Positions 44,925 to 59,241 of a stretch of 64,000 bases of DNA are shown in pieces. The notes under the pieces are model-generated. The model had not been told where the DNA came from. It saw only the letters and a list, made by a program, of their open reading frames with translations, and ran no database searches. The stretch's first letter is position 1. Each line of letters opens with the position of its first letter. The DNA is from Elysia crispata (taxonomy: Eukaryota; Mollusca; Gastropoda; Plakobranchidae). The position numbers were made by a program, and so were the translations under genes. The DNA is taken from assembly GCA_033675545.1 (NCBI GenBank), contig JAWDGP010005296.1, positions 98,501 through 162,500 on the forward strand, written 5' to 3'.

Positions 44925-47900
44925 GAAAAACACCTGTTGTGATGTGGTTTTAGAAGGTTGCTTGGTCTGTTTTTACAAATCATTTTCTTTTTATTTGAAT
45001 TTTCTTTAAAAGTATATATGTATCTTAATCAACAAAAGAAAGATTTTGCCTTACACTGTTGTGCCTTCTTGTGTTAAAGTGTATGGATACTAAAATCCTG
45101 ATTGAAAGTACTGTGCCTTTCTGTTTGAAATGTTTTGTTTATTTATGCAGGACTCTCTGAAATAGAATATTTTACTCAAGCAATATATAACTATCTACAC
45201 AATATGTTATTGTTAAGTGCATTTCTGAAAAAAAAAAGAAAGAAATCTCATTCCAATCTATTCATTATGTATTTGTTTGTTTTTTTTTCAATTTATTTTA
45301 TAAAACAGTGAGGGACCATTATGTGCAATGTTCTTTTACCAAATCTAAGCCTTATTTTCGTCTTATTTGTTTTTAAATCAGTGTTATATGAATAAAAATA
45401 TCAGTATATTTTATTTTTCAATCACAATTTCATTCCATAACTATAGCATTTATTTAATATGTAAGAAATGTGCAATAGTTGTCCAGATTAATTATTTTAA
45501 ACATTTATTTTTATCAAGTTGTGATAAGGATATCTATTGTTTGTCTCTTTACAATTAGTTACTTAGACCCAAAGAAAAGTATGAAGCCATGTTCACATGT
45601 GATCAATGTTCTATTTAAGGTTCAAATGAAACATCTTTATATTAAAACCTTTGCAAAAGAAAATAACATTGATTTTTATTTTTTTTTATGAAAAGTTCTG
45701 CAACTATGTACTTGTAGATATATAGGTCAACAAATGTTTTTATGCATATATAGTTTTCTTCATTTACATAAATGTGCATCATACTTTGCCATTGTTTAAG
45801 TTCAAGTTACCTTGATTGGTAAATGGTGTGCAGTTTTTATTCTGTAAAAAGGCCATAATTTTGCTTTGATAAAACAATAAGATGGTGGCAGTTTGGTTTT
45901 AATTTTTTTTTCTTCCTCAAAATTATGCATTTTACAACTTTTGACTTATTAAGCAAGTTAATATGGAATGTCATATTTAGTTCTTATGTAAAAGGCAAAT
46001 GTGACAACATCAGATTTCTTTCTACATTATTTCCTTCATAACCTCTAACTGAATAGTAATAAAACTTCCAAAACTCATAGTTTCTAATGTCTCTTTCAAT
46101 TTTGGTCAACAATTGTACACAAAAAAATGATGGATTTAGACTGCTAATTTAATTGTCCTTTAAAATATTCCTTTTTGCCTTTTACATTAATTTTAATATT
46201 TTTCCCACCTGTTGATTGAACTTGCTTGTATGTTAAAATGATGAATTATATTGATTCAATTTCTTTTTTTTTTTTTTAAAGTTTACAATAGAATGCGAAT
46301 TTACTATCTGTTTAATTCTCTAAATCATAATGTTCCTTTTATACATGCTAAATATTTGTTACAGTACATGTTTAGGTAGTACGTTACAAGTTGAAACTCA
46401 CTGGAATTTTTTTGTTTAGGATAGCATTTCTTTTCACAGAAATGTGTCTCAATGTTTTAAAGTGCCAATAGTTTTAGACTATAAATTATTATGAATAGAT
46501 TTATATTAATAAGAAAATTGTTCTTCAGAAATGTCATAAGAAGTTTTAAAGGAAAGTACCATCCATTTGTGTAAAGTAAAGTCATGCCTATTTTTGTTCC
46601 TTCTTCTTTTCTAAAAATTGTTCATTGTTTAAAGTAATACATGATTGCCCACACTGCTTTTTTTTTTGTTTCAAAGGATCTGATTTAATGATAAATATAA
46701 ATTTTTCCACTGTTACTTTTGTGCAAAACCACTATAAGTGCCTGTGTTAAATTGGTCTTTATGATTTGTGCCTTGCCTACAATACCTTCTCTAAATTGAA
46801 TCATATTTCCCAAGATGTTTGTGTGATTTGTTCTACTTTATATTACTAGCATTGTTTTTGTTCTTGGAAGAATACAGATAATGCATTTGAGTTTCAACTT
46901 TTGTGAGTATTTATAAACTTATATTTTTATTCCAAATACAATTACATCTTGCATCCAGGACAGATGAGCCAGATTATCTAGTTCAGGAAAGTTTTTTCAA
47001 AGCTGCTCAATATCATGATTCCAGTAATATTACTTTTTTTTTTCATGATCTATAGTAGTTAGAAAAAGAGAGGGAAAATCTCTAAAATCCTTTTTTATAT
47101 TCAAATTTCCATTACCAAACTCATTTGGAGCAGTTCATGAATTTAATAGTCTGTGTTGGATTTATTTAGAAATTGTGAAAACCAAATGCATTTTCGTTGA
47201 CAAAGTTGCAATCACTAGCTTTTTTTTTTCTTTATTCCCTCTTGCCACCAAATTTATATTACCTTTAATTTGCTTTCTATTTACTTTATCCAACGGAATA
47301 TTTAAAAACGCAATAATTTTTCAATGTTTTAACTACTGATATTATAAATATGATTATTGATTAAATTTTGAAGAAAACTTTTAATGTTTTTAGGAATGTT
47401 ATAAAAAGAGAAGTCTTAGAAGTTAGAGACAATTTGAAAAATTCAATTTTAATCCAAGGTGTTTTGTTTCAAAGAGCAGTTTAAAAAAAAGTGATTAGAT
47501 ATTTCAGTCATCTGTAATGCATGTTTAAAATGAAATGAAATTGTGAGTGTCAAAACCATTTGCATGGGAAGAAATTTTTAAGGAGTGCACATAAATTATA
47601 AAGGATGTATTATTTTTTTTTTTTGTAAATCAGATACTCGCTGCACCAAGTCGCAAATGTATTTGCTGCAAATGCGCTGGAATAACTCAGTGTCATTTAA
47701 ATATGCAACTTTAATTTGCATTTCAATTCATTGATACTGTTCATTTCTTTGAAGAATGGAACAAGCTCAAAGCTTAATGAAATTCCATCCGATTGATTGT
47801 TTTTTTTTTTACACATTGCTATTTTTTTCCCCGTCTTACTATTGCTAGAAAAAAAATTGTGACTCAAAGTGGTGTGTAATTGTGTGTGATATTCAGATCA

Positions 47901-50900
47901 ACAATACTTTCAAAACTGATAGGATGTATCAGAAATATGAGTTTGTTTCTTTAGATATTTTTTTTAGTTTGGAAACCAGACAAACTGGTGAAGCATGTGG
48001 TACTCATAGGGAAGTTGATTATACTTTTAATCGTAAGATCAAAACTGTGGAGCAAATAACTATGGCACACATCTAGTGCTAAAACTCCAAGTACACATAT
48101 TTTTATTATCTTATTTTGTGCAGTGAACATGACTTTTCAAACCAAGGGAACCAGAGCTTACATCTATTTGGTTAAATGCAAGGTAAATTTAACTTTTTTT
48201 GTCCTAATGTATGAAATCATGAATAAACCTTGATTCTCTTATCTGCTCACTGAAGGTGTAACTTACAAGATAATCATACATTTAAGTATTGTATGATAAG
48301 GATTGAAATTTAATTTTTTTTCACAATGAGTCACATGTCAATTGTTTGAGTGTGTTAAAAACAGTATTTAAATTTAAATATTTCATATCTTTTTCTTCAA
48401 TTGATTAAGAAATACTTTATCTTTCCGAATCATGCAGTTTCATCTTTGAAGCATTTTTCTTTAATATACATTGGAAAAGTGGCATAATATCTTATATTAT
48501 CAAGGGAAAGTGGCACAAATGAATCAAAATGTTTTGGGTTTTTGTTTTGAATATGAAGAAAAGGATTATTCATCATCAAACTTTTACTCATTAGTGTATC
48601 GTCTTGCAAATGGGCTTATTATCAGTCATCAGGAGCTTTTTCTTCTGTGTAAGAAAAGAATGAGAACCAAAGAATTGAGTTAAAGGAGTCTAACAAATCT
48701 TGTGAAAATTGGAGATAGTATGAGCAGTAAACTAACGTTCATAGACACAAATTATCAAACAGTACTGAGGGCTTTTTATTTGTTTTTGTATTTTAGATAT
48801 ATTTAGATAAAAAACAAAATTCAAAAACGATTGTCAAGTTTGTTTTATTTCTTTTTTGTATGGTGATTACAAATTTTCTCCCATTTCAAGCTTAAAACAA
48901 TAATATTGTATCAACCATTGATTCGGTCTTGTATCAGCATTTCTTTCTTTTTTTTTTTCTAAAGTGTTGACTGAACTCATTGGTGCTTAAGCAATTTTAA
49001 ACTTGTAGCCTGTAGGCTTTACACTGCAATTGAAAGATGGACAAGGTTTGACTTCTAGTTTACTTTTCTTTAAGTATTTCAAAGAAGTTACATTGTGTTC
49101 ACCTGAAACTCAAAACTTGGCAGATTATTGTAAGATTTGTTTGCATTATACATGAAAGACTGGACAATTGCGTTTCATTGGCCATGAGGTCGTTAAAAAT
49201 ATTCCCTAGGTGCATAACTATTTAAAAAAATTGCTTTATAAATAATTTCATCTTAGTATTTTTTCTTTTTTGCTCAGCTTTCCAAACCTGTGCATGATAT
49301 TCATCATTTTGCTCAACAGCTTTTTTTTCCTTTGGTTGTTTTTTTGCTTTTTCCTTTTTAGTAATTGCTTTTGCTTCTATGATTTTACAAATTTATCCTT
49401 TTTTTAACATTGAGTTGTTTGTTTCATTTAAAACGGTTTAAATCAATTTTGTACTTGCTAATTGAGGCTGCACTGATAGATTTTCAAAATCTGTGCTCTT
49501 AAAGAATCTTTTTGTTCTCAAGGCTAACCATTTTATTTGGATTTTTTTTATTTATTAAAAAAAATCAACACTCTTATGAGCTTGTCATTGCTATATATCT
49601 GTTTTTACAAAGTATGATGCAGTTATGATAGGATTTTTACTTTTATAATGTAATGTTCATGTTTGCCATTTATATATTCTGTAGGTCTAACCAATCCTAG
49701 ATGAACCAGTATTAATTAAACTTGTGCTAGATTGCTTTAGTTCTGAACATTTTTATGTAAGTTTTCATGTGTGAATGGCATGATTTAGATTAAAGATAAT
49801 TTTTCACACAAGTAATCAACACTCAGTGCTTGTCATGAGTGTTTGAAAGCATAAGTGTTTATTGTGCATATGGTTGTGCTGTCCACTTTTACTAATATTG
49901 TTTCAAATTTTTGTGCAAAGAAAAATATAAGCAAATGGGGAAAAAATTAAGTGGCTTTTCTCTTAAATGTGGTACTTTTTCTTGGTAATTTTCCAAAACT
50001 TTCAGGCATCATATAAATACATTGCTATTAATGGTATTGAATCTAGACTTATTGTTGTATAATTTAGGAAATAATGGTTTAAAATATGTGCCTTTACCTG
50101 AAAAATTATTTTTTGGAAAAGATTCCTTAAATATTTTTGGGGTGAGCATTTTACCTCACCACTTTGTCATGCTTTCTTGTTTGTTGCCTTGAACATACAC
50201 AGTGCCAGTTGATAATTTTTTTAAACTGCAGCAATGCCTGATCTTCCAATTTTTATTTTATACTATCATTAAGCATTCCTTTCTAGTATTGGTGCAGATA
50301 TTAAGGTTTACATCTGTATCATTTAAAAGAAAAATCATTGGGTCTACTTCAGAAAGTTCATAGGTGTATTTAGTGTGTTCATTTTGACACCCATTTTCTA
50401 TCCTCTGAGAATTATACTTGTAGACTCTGGTCATCTGTTAAGTACGATACAATATCAACAAAAAACAAGCATCTTGTGTGCCAGTTACTTGTACAAAGGT
50501 GCATATTAATTAACATAGGATAGGGCATAGTAAAGAGAAAAATGTATATATCACTTATCTACACTTCACTGTTGGTATTTGATGGTGACACAGATTTGTC
50601 TTTTATCATGATTTCCTATCAAGTAGATAACATTTTTCTAGTGCAGTTTTTTTTAGGCAGATTTTTTGTTCCCTTGTTGCTCTGTTAATGAAAAAAAATA
50701 TATTGTATTAAAACAGGAAAGTTGAAAGATATATAATGAAAGTTGATGTATGCATGTAACTTGACTAGAAGTTGAAAGATGATCTAAATATCTTCTTTTT
50801 TTTTTTTTTTAATTGGGGGGGGAGATATGTGGGCATTAAATACAATTACTTTTACACCCAATGATGAGGAAAAGTCTGGGATTTTTAGGTCTCTTTTAGA

Positions 50901-51574
50901 ATGTCAACTATACAAGGAAACTGGAACAAATATGTTTTCTTTCCCAAATTTTGGCAGAGGTTTTGAATAAACAAGGGAGGATATTTTCTGTAGAAATATA
51001 TTTATTCCCCTTGTTTACAACTAGATAAAACTGATTTGTTCAGTGGGAGGTTCACTGAATTCCAAATTGCTATAAATTGGGGTTAATATTGGATTAACAA
51101 ATCTTTTTTTTTTCCAAAACCCATGTAAGATTATCAATTAGAAATAATTTACAGCAAGTTATGAGTTAATGATATAAAGTGTCAATAAACACGTACAGTA
51201 TGTGGTGTAAGTATGGGTGTTGGTTTCTGTGATGGTTCAAAGATTTTTTTCATAATTTTTTTTTGTATGATATATTGATTTAAGTTGATGTGAAGTGGCA
51301 TCTGTGATATTTTTTCTCAGCATTGCCATGATTGTAAAATCCTTTCCAATCTGTGCATTATAATTTGCTCTGCAATCTATTGTATACAAGTAGCCATATA
51401 TCTTGTGCTAATACACACAATTTTTCTATTTCTTATCTTCCTTTATTTTACACTTTAATTTTCACCACAATAGAAATAATTGTGTTCGCATAACATTTAA
51501 TAATCTGTCTGTTTTTCAGTTTGATTTCTTTTAGAATTACACTTGTGTATATTATGAGGGTCGATTTGGTTCCC

Positions 51575-51580
51575 AATAAA
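51575..51580 (+). terminator. Candidate distal poly(A) signal
   Basis: AATAAA followed within about 25-50 bases by a T-rich, G-containing stretch. It marks the right edge of the T-rich domain and is the best candidate for the distal 3' end of the MFSD6L transcript. Confidence 0.35.
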
Positions 51581-52415
51581 ATGCTATTTACACAATATTG
51601 TTTATTTTTTATTGTTTTTTGCTTATAAAGGTTGTTATATTTTCATTTTCTTATAGCTTTTGGGTGTGTGTGCAAAAGATGAACATAGAGCACCTAAAGT
51701 GAAAGATTATTTCGGTGTTTTTTAAATCAAACTGTTGAAAGATCAACGGTAACTCGGAGCTTGTCCTGAAGATAATTTCAGACAACTTCGTGTTTAAAAA
51801 AAAAACCTTTTTTTTTTTCCTCTTTTCTTAACTATGTCTCAAACATAAAAAGTATTAAATGGTCTCCTCATAGCAGTACCAAAATTAATTGCTTGGGAGA
51901 ATATAAATACAATTCGCATTTTATTATATTATTTTTATTTTATTTCCCGATAGGAATTCTTTAGAATCAACAACTTTGTCTTAATATCGTCTGCATGCCA
52001 CCTGACACATTTGCAGTAGGTGTAAGTTTGTTACAGATTTAAAGTAAAAATTTTGCATTATATGGCTGTAAACTAAGAATTTCAATGGTGGCAGCTGAGG
52101 TCCAAAGAGAGAAAGCTGAAATTTAGATACTTTAGAGAATGTTCATTACATTAGTGCTTGGTAGAAAACGCCTGGCTGTTGTTTTTTTTTTTCTAAAAAA
52201 ACATCAGAAACTTCATTTATATTGTAACTTCAAATTTCTCTACAGGGATGCATATGCATGTAGTTTTCAAATGTGATATATCAAAATTCACTCAGTCAAA
52301 TAAGATAAATTTTTTAAAAATATGACGAAATAACATGGTCAACTTGAGCTAATAAATTCCACACAGCTAGATTTCCGGGTACAAATTCGTACTATCACGT
52401 CGTCTTATACTCCTG

Positions 52416-52610
52416 CTGCTGCTGCTACTACTACTCTCAGACAAATAAATGTGCAAAAACAAATTAATAAACATATAAATAGAATGAAACAAAAGTCGAT
52501 ATCAACTTGAATTCAAGTTGAAGATAAAAATCCGCATAGTTCAGAATAAATGCTTGGGTTTATTTCGTGGATCGTGTCTACTACTCCTGCTACCACTACT
52601 ACTGCTGCTG

Positions 52611-52700
<90 letters not shown>

Positions 52701-52706
52701 TTACTA

Positions 52707-52768
<62 letters not shown>

Positions 52769-52889
52769 ACTACTGCTACTGCTACTACTACTACTACTAC
52801 TACTAGTACTACTACTACTACTACTACTACTACTGCTACTGCTGCTGCTGCTGCTGCTACTGCTGCTACTACTACTGCTACTACTACTA

Positions 52890-52987
<98 letters not shown>
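52416..52987. repeat. (CTA)n/(CTG)n compound trinucleotide array
   Basis: Starts with a short CTG/CTA patch at about 52416-52436. The main array, 52578-52987, is over 400 bp of CTA triplets with two large CTG blocks (about 52740-52770 and 52833-52868). Its several long open frames (poly-Leu, Thr, Tyr, Val) are artefacts. Confidence 0.97.
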
Positions 52988-52988
<1 letters not shown>

Positions 52989-53233
52989 AAAGGCTTTTCT
53001 ATCTCTCAATGTACCAGTGGTTTAGTTAAATATCAAGCCTAATTAAAAAGGAACAAAGGCAAAGGCTTAGCTAATGATATTTAGTTAACATCTATAGCAA
53101 GCAGAAGAGGAAAATTTTACATTGCAAAATTAATATTGATTTCAATTTTTTTTCCCCCACAATTCTGTCGCATCCCTCAAAAAAATTCCCATCAACGAAT
53201 TTGTTGATTTGTTTATATGTAACACAAATTGGC

Positions 53234-53348
<115 letters not shown>

Positions 53349-54690
53349 TAATGCGTCCGCTTTTTGTACGGAGTTAACGTTTTTAAATAGAGCTGGCACG
53401 ATATAGGCACAACATGCAAGTTTGGGATCCCTCCGTCGTTTAAAAAAGATCTAGATTTAAGATTCTCTGGTTTGTCTCCTGTGTTTCCATTAGAATATAT
53501 TGCAAGCATGCGAAAGATGCGACTTGACCTGACCTTAATTCCTCATTACAAGTAAAGCCCGAGCGATTGAGTTATGTCACAAAATAATACAACAATGTAA
53601 TTGCATTACCTTTGCAGAATGATTTGCAAGAAAGACTACCCAAGGTTGCAACTACCACATATAGCCAAGTTACTTCCCTTTAAAGATAATTAAAGAGGAA
53701 AACACCAATAGAAAGGTTGGATTTGCCCTTTCGTACAATATGTAAACTAACTTTTTTTCTTGAATGATCATTAGGATAAGAAAGGCACGAAATGTTTCTA
53801 AATTGATAAATCTAAGAATATTGTAGTATTGGAAAAGATCAAACAAAATTTGGGGACAGATCTTATTTTTAAGCGTTAAAAAGCAAAGGGAAATAACTTT
53901 ATGTAATTAAATAATTTAATTTTAGGTTTTATTTTGTATTGAAGAACACGTTTCAATAATAATAATTATTTTAAATACTTTACAAAATATTATATTTTGA
54001 AAAATTATCCATTGTAAGTTCAACAATAGTTAAAATAAAAAGTAATAGCTTCTTAATGTTTTAAAAAACATAAGTAGCAAACACAAACGATTATTTGCGT
54101 TTTATTTATTTGAATTAAATTTACACCTTGTATCTGTCTAATCTAGATCTAAAAACGATTATTTGGGCTTTGCTTAACGCAGGGCAAATATTTCGCACCA
54201 AAGATAATTTAGCACATCCATCAATGGATCGAATTTAATTACCATGCACGGCATGTAGATCCATGGAAAATGGGATGTTTCTATGTTAATATCAAGTTCA
54301 CTTGGACAAACTGACACCATTAATTCTTCCAAATCAGCCGGATTAACAACCCAAAATTAATGCTCCAAGACGCTGCCTACTCCATAAACTCAATATCCAA
54401 AGTTAAAAAATTTTCACACAAATTGCAAACTAAAACACCACCATGAGTAGAGAGAGAAAAAAAGAAGAAGTGTGAAGGTGAATGGTTGAACAGTAATGGA
54501 ATCCCAAATAACGTTGATTTCTGTCTGGGGGGAGGGGGGGTTACATTTATCGTAGCTAAACCCTTAAATCCAAGATGAGAAAAGAAGCCTGTGACAACAT
54601 GCGTTCGAAGCTCCTCCAGCTGAAAGCGCTGGAAAGATAACAGATGACATCGGATTTGTCATAGACAAAATACAGTACATATTTTAGGTG

Positions 54691-54694
<4 letters not shown>
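53349..54694. other. Intergenic DNA, nothing supported
   Basis: AT-rich, no open frame or splice pattern of note. Contains two of the scattered TCTAGATCT-like sites and a short G run near 54526-54540. Confidence 0.5.

Positions 54695-54695
<1 letters not shown>

Positions 54696-54772
<77 letters not shown>
54696..54772. repeat. (GA)n microsatellite
   Basis: About 38 uninterrupted GA units. Confidence 0.98.
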
Positions 54773-54773
<1 letters not shown>

Positions 54774-55394
54774 CTAGATGAACAAAAAATGTGATAAAAC
54801 AGTAAAAAATGTACAGTAAACCAAAATGAAATCTATGTCCGCATGTATCCAAAAACGATGAGTGAGACATGCAGAGCTACCAAACAACAAGCCAACGATA
54901 TCATCGAGCATTTTACGTCATGTGAAGAAAAAGAACTTTTGGGGAACACAAATGATGGAGTTTTGTAAACCTTAACGCTGTTGTGTTTTCACAAAAGATA
55001 GCAAACTTATTAAGATACAAAATGTAATACGGTATAGGGAAAATATTGAAGGAAACAACAGGTATAATTTTGATATAACCTTATTTTCTCCCCTTATCCT
55101 CTGTGCAAGAATCGGTCATGCCCTGACAGAAGAGCGAAATAGAGAGCTTTTACAAATTACTCTTGCCTATTGTCTTGGATATTATCTAGTTTATCTCCAA
55201 TTCTCTCGATCCTTTTACTCTGCTTAAGCCAATGATTATTTACGCAAATAACATTAACGTTCACAAGTGTTTCTACAAGGACGGAAAGGGGGGCGGCAGG
55301 ATATTCCAAATCTAAAAATAGTTGACTTATAAAAAAAGGTCTATTACAAGGAATTATTATTCAATTACATTTCAAATAGAGTTAATAATCAAGA

Positions 55395-55764
<370 letters not shown>

Positions 55765-55923
55765 AGAATTAATACGACGATAAAATGTATGTACAATCCG
55801 CACTGGTGCAAAGGAAGCATATTTTACAAATTTTGCCTGAAGTGGTCACGGAGATGAATTAATAACTAGTATGTTGTGTTTTATTATTCAATTTCATAGA
55901 GCTTTTGAAAAACATATATATGC

Positions 55924-55925
55924 AT

Positions 55926-55956
<31 letters not shown>

Positions 55957-55976
55957 CATGCATATATATATATATG
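55924..55976. repeat. (CA)n-(TA)n compound tract
   Basis: ACACACACAC followed by TATATATATA and a TGCATATATATA variant; able to form hairpins. Confidence 0.93.
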
Positions 55977-57330
55977 TAAAGAGAAATTATTACATCAGAG
56001 TAAAAGTTGGGTGTTGTACAGTAATCGTGACAGTGCAAAAGATTTACACGCTCTAGTGAGGTTGTGAGGCTTTGTGTTTGTGTGTGTGGTGATTTCCCGT
56101 GTATGAGCTTGGGTGAGGTAGTTGTAGTAACCTCAGGGTGAGCGTAGCTCTATCGTCTTCTTTGTTAAAGCATAGAATTCCTATCGTCAGTTGCTTTTGT
56201 AGCACTCATCGAACAGGGCTAGTTTTACAGAAAGAGGGACTTGTGCTTTTCCTAGTTTAACAACAAAAAAGTACAACGACAGAGTAAAAAGCGTTTGAGC
56301 AAGAATCGATTAAAAGTCTCTCTTTTTTTGCTCTCAGTCATAAAGTGAGAGAAGTAAGTAGGAAAAAGTTACCATTTCTGCCCTGAAAAGTTCTGGAAAA
56401 TTTAGAGGTGGTCAAGAAAGAAAAAATTAATGATTCGGAAAATGATATCAATAAAACTGCGACCCTAGATATTTACCGTAGTGTAAGAGCAACTAAAAGT
56501 AGCCTAAACAGTCAGACGATAACATCATTTCGCCCAAAACTGAATATCTCACGCCGAGTCATTGGCTTATTCAAAACATGCTAAGTAGCTTCCAGTGTAC
56601 GTGGCCGAGTGCTTTTCTTTTCTTTCTAAGTTGAAGAGCTGTTGTTTGGTTTCGTTCTTTAAAAAAAAAAAACAACTAATAATTTCGTCCTTGCGATTGA
56701 TTTACTACTAAATCTTTAAAGTACATTTGTTCGATTTGGGCCTAAACATTCACGACTAGGATTTGACGGCAAGGGACTATTTGAAGTTTGCGTAATAAAG
56801 AGGTTTGGAAAGAAGTTTGAAAAATATTAAAAAAAAAAGAACAAAACAGAACAAAACCAAAAACAACTTAATTAAACACATTCTAATGTTAAAAACTTAA
56901 TACTAATGTTATTTCAGAAAGAGTTTTGCGCTTTTGAATTTCGCTAACACAGGAAGTGCCGGGGAAAGTAATTCGTTAAAAAATATTGACGCTTCTTTCT
57001 ATGTTCACAAATAATAATAAAAAAATTCTGCTTCTAAAATTCACAAATAGAAAAATATATTCTAAAAGACACTTATAGTTCTACATCTGTTTCCATATGT
57101 TTTGATTATTTATAAGAATATGAGGCTTTTCGTTACTCTTCTTGAAAAAAGTATTGTGGAACTAGAAAGATCTTGGTGATTGAGCTGTGGAAGTGTGATT
57201 CAAGAAAAAACCAGCCACTCGATTGTTTTCAGACCAATCTTACATAAAACGTTTACGACGTCCAATTGATTATATATTAAACAAGGATGATTGTCCGTTT
57301 GAAATGAACAAGTGGGAACACAACTTCATA
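55977..57330. other. Intergenic DNA, nothing supported
   Basis: No coding exon, repeat array or RNA gene could be supported on either strand. Confidence 0.5.
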
Positions 57331-57339
57331 GAAGAAATG

Positions 57340-57575
57340 CAAACTTCACAAAATAAACAAGACTTGTATCCTCCAGAGCCATGCAACTGCACTGAAGAAA
57401 AGTTAACTTCACAAAAGTTAATAGATGGGGAAGACTAGTACAATAACGAAAAACAAATAAACAACAACAACAACAGATACATCTCTCCCAGAGCCATACA
57501 ACTACATTTAAAGACAAGCAAACTTTACAACAATAACAGATATAATCTCCTCCAGAGTCATCCACAATACAGTTT
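57340..57575. repeat. Degenerate tandem repeat
   Basis: Related segments containing CCAGAGCCATGCAACTGCA, CCAGAGCCATACAACTACA and CCAGAGTCATCCACAATAC occur at about 57373, 57488 and 57551, with shared flanking CTTCACAAAA or CTTTACAACA motifs. Probably an old, diverged tandem array. A 71-codon open frame crosses the first copy but is not supported as a gene. Confidence 0.5.
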
Positions 57576-58900
57576 TAAAATAATAAATAGAACCTTGAGA
57601 CACTGGGATTCTTCTGACATTCTTTAAAGGAGGGAGAAATTTTAAACAAGTAAATAAATTTGGGTTCAATGTTTTTAGCAACCCTCTTCTCCGCTCATCT
57701 CTCCACCGAGACCATAATGTGGTGCTGATGACCCATTATAGATACAATGTAGTGCTCGACCTGGTGTATCGAAAAAGAACTCTCGAATACAAAGTAATAT
57801 GTGCAACTGCTGAGACAATACATTACATAGATAAAAAAAAAAATATTAAGGCCCTGGATTTTATAAAAATTATTGGTTTACCCTGTTTTGCAAATCTTAT
57901 AACTATTCAATATCTAAATTCAGTAAAGTTCATTACCGTACATTGAGTGATTTTTGGGGAGATAGCGGAGAATATAGATTCAAAGAAAAGGACAAAGACT
58001 CCAGAGAACTTTCATATTTTACAATTCATAATTTTTCACACCTCAAATAATAAGAGTGTCTAGCCCGATTAAGGACAATGCACTGCAAGCTACCTACAAT
58101 AGACATACAATTTGGGTGGACTTGGTTTTTTTTCTTTTTTAGCATTAGGTATTAAGTTGTTTCCATTCAAGTGACATTAAGAACTGTCTAGCTAGTATAA
58201 CATTTGGGAATTAGAAATATAAAGGCTCCTTTCTTTATTTCCTTAACGGCTATGACGGAACTTTAACTATTGTCACTTAAATATAGACACAGTTTAAAAT
58301 AGTCTCCGGTAAGTAATTTGAACAACATGTCTTCCTAGATCATAATACTATTTTTTAGATTAAATCTAAAATCTTATAGGGATATAGACAAAGATGCAGG
58401 ATTTAACACACATAAACCAGTACGCTACACTTTTTTTTTTTTTCAAAGATAAATCTATATACATCGATGTAGATTTCAGTAAAGATAAATCCCCACAAAT
58501 CTAAGGATTTACATTTTTATTTCCGTTTTTTTAAATGATTTAAAACTAAAAGAAAGTAAATTACATTCCTACAAGATCAAAGACCAAAGACTATCGAGCA
58601 GAAAAGAAACAACCGAACAGGCAAAGACAACATCTAGATTTCTATGTCATCGTTCTCACTTCAGTCTTGTCCAAAATGGTGTGTACTGATAAAATGCCAA
58701 AAGTAAAAATTAGGTTTACGCGTAATTCAAAAATAGTGCTATGATTCTTAACTTAACCACTCTTTATTCATAGACAAAGAAAAAAAGAACACGACAATGT
58801 GCTCCAATGATATTTTGAAGCCAAAATTAACTTTACTAGATTTATCGGGGTACACAAACCCATAACGATTAAAATAAATTCTTAAATAAATAACGTCTCT
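57576..58900. other. Intergenic or upstream DNA, nothing supported
   Basis: AT-rich, without convincing exons. It is presumably upstream of the Cys-rich gene; no promoter element could be singled out. Confidence 0.45.
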
Positions 58901-58987
58901 TTGCCGATACTGCCAGGTTTGTTTGGATCACTGATCCAGCTGCAGCTACTACAATCGTCAGAGTTACGTCCTGGAGGAAAACAAAAG

Positions 58988-59241
58988 ATGGCGCATCGTT
59001 TACATCCTGCCGGAATCAAGACGGTGGACTCGGAGCATTTCGCGTTTTGCCAGGTTTTGCCAAGGCAACACCCTCAAAGCAATAAAAAATGCACTTCGTG
59101 TGTAGATAAATGTCGGCGACAGCCGAAGTATTATGTGGCTCTTCCGGCAAGAAGAACATCAGACACATGTCCAAACCCGTTTGGCAGGCAAGAAGAGCAG
59201 GAATGTTTCCAAATAACTTGCTGCTGCGAGGAAACCGATGA
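58988..59241 (+). CDS. Cys-rich protein exon 1
   Basis: Encodes MAHRLHPAGIKTVDSEHFAF through CCCEETD (84 codons plus two bases) and ends at donor GTATGC. It is GC-richer than its surroundings. An alternative reading has an acceptor at CAGCTGCAG (about 58945) and makes this an internal exon. Confidence 0.5.

Larger units (their letters stand above)
43321..51600 (+). other. Long T-rich stretch, possible extended 3' UTR of MFSD6L
   Basis: Immediately follows the MFSD6L stop codon. For about 8 kb the plus strand is rich in T runs and poor in C and G, has no long microsatellite (unlike both neighbours) and no supported coding exon. Several AATAAA signals occur (about 43742, 44289, 51184, 51575). 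The last is followed by a T/G-rich stretch and then an abrupt change to ordinary sequence with trinucleotide arrays. This is what a very long 3' UTR with several poly(A) sites would look like; a separate non-coding transcript or plain intergenic DNA is possible. Confidence 0.4.

Noticed and set aside
48471-48683. 70-codon frame in the T-rich region after MFSD6L
   Set aside because: An isolated short frame with no splice sites or family resemblance. The region has no other coding signal.
57223-57438. 71-codon open frame with acidic and Cys residues
   Set aside because: Overlaps a degenerate tandem repeat and has no supported splice sites; not accepted as an exon of the Cys-rich gene.
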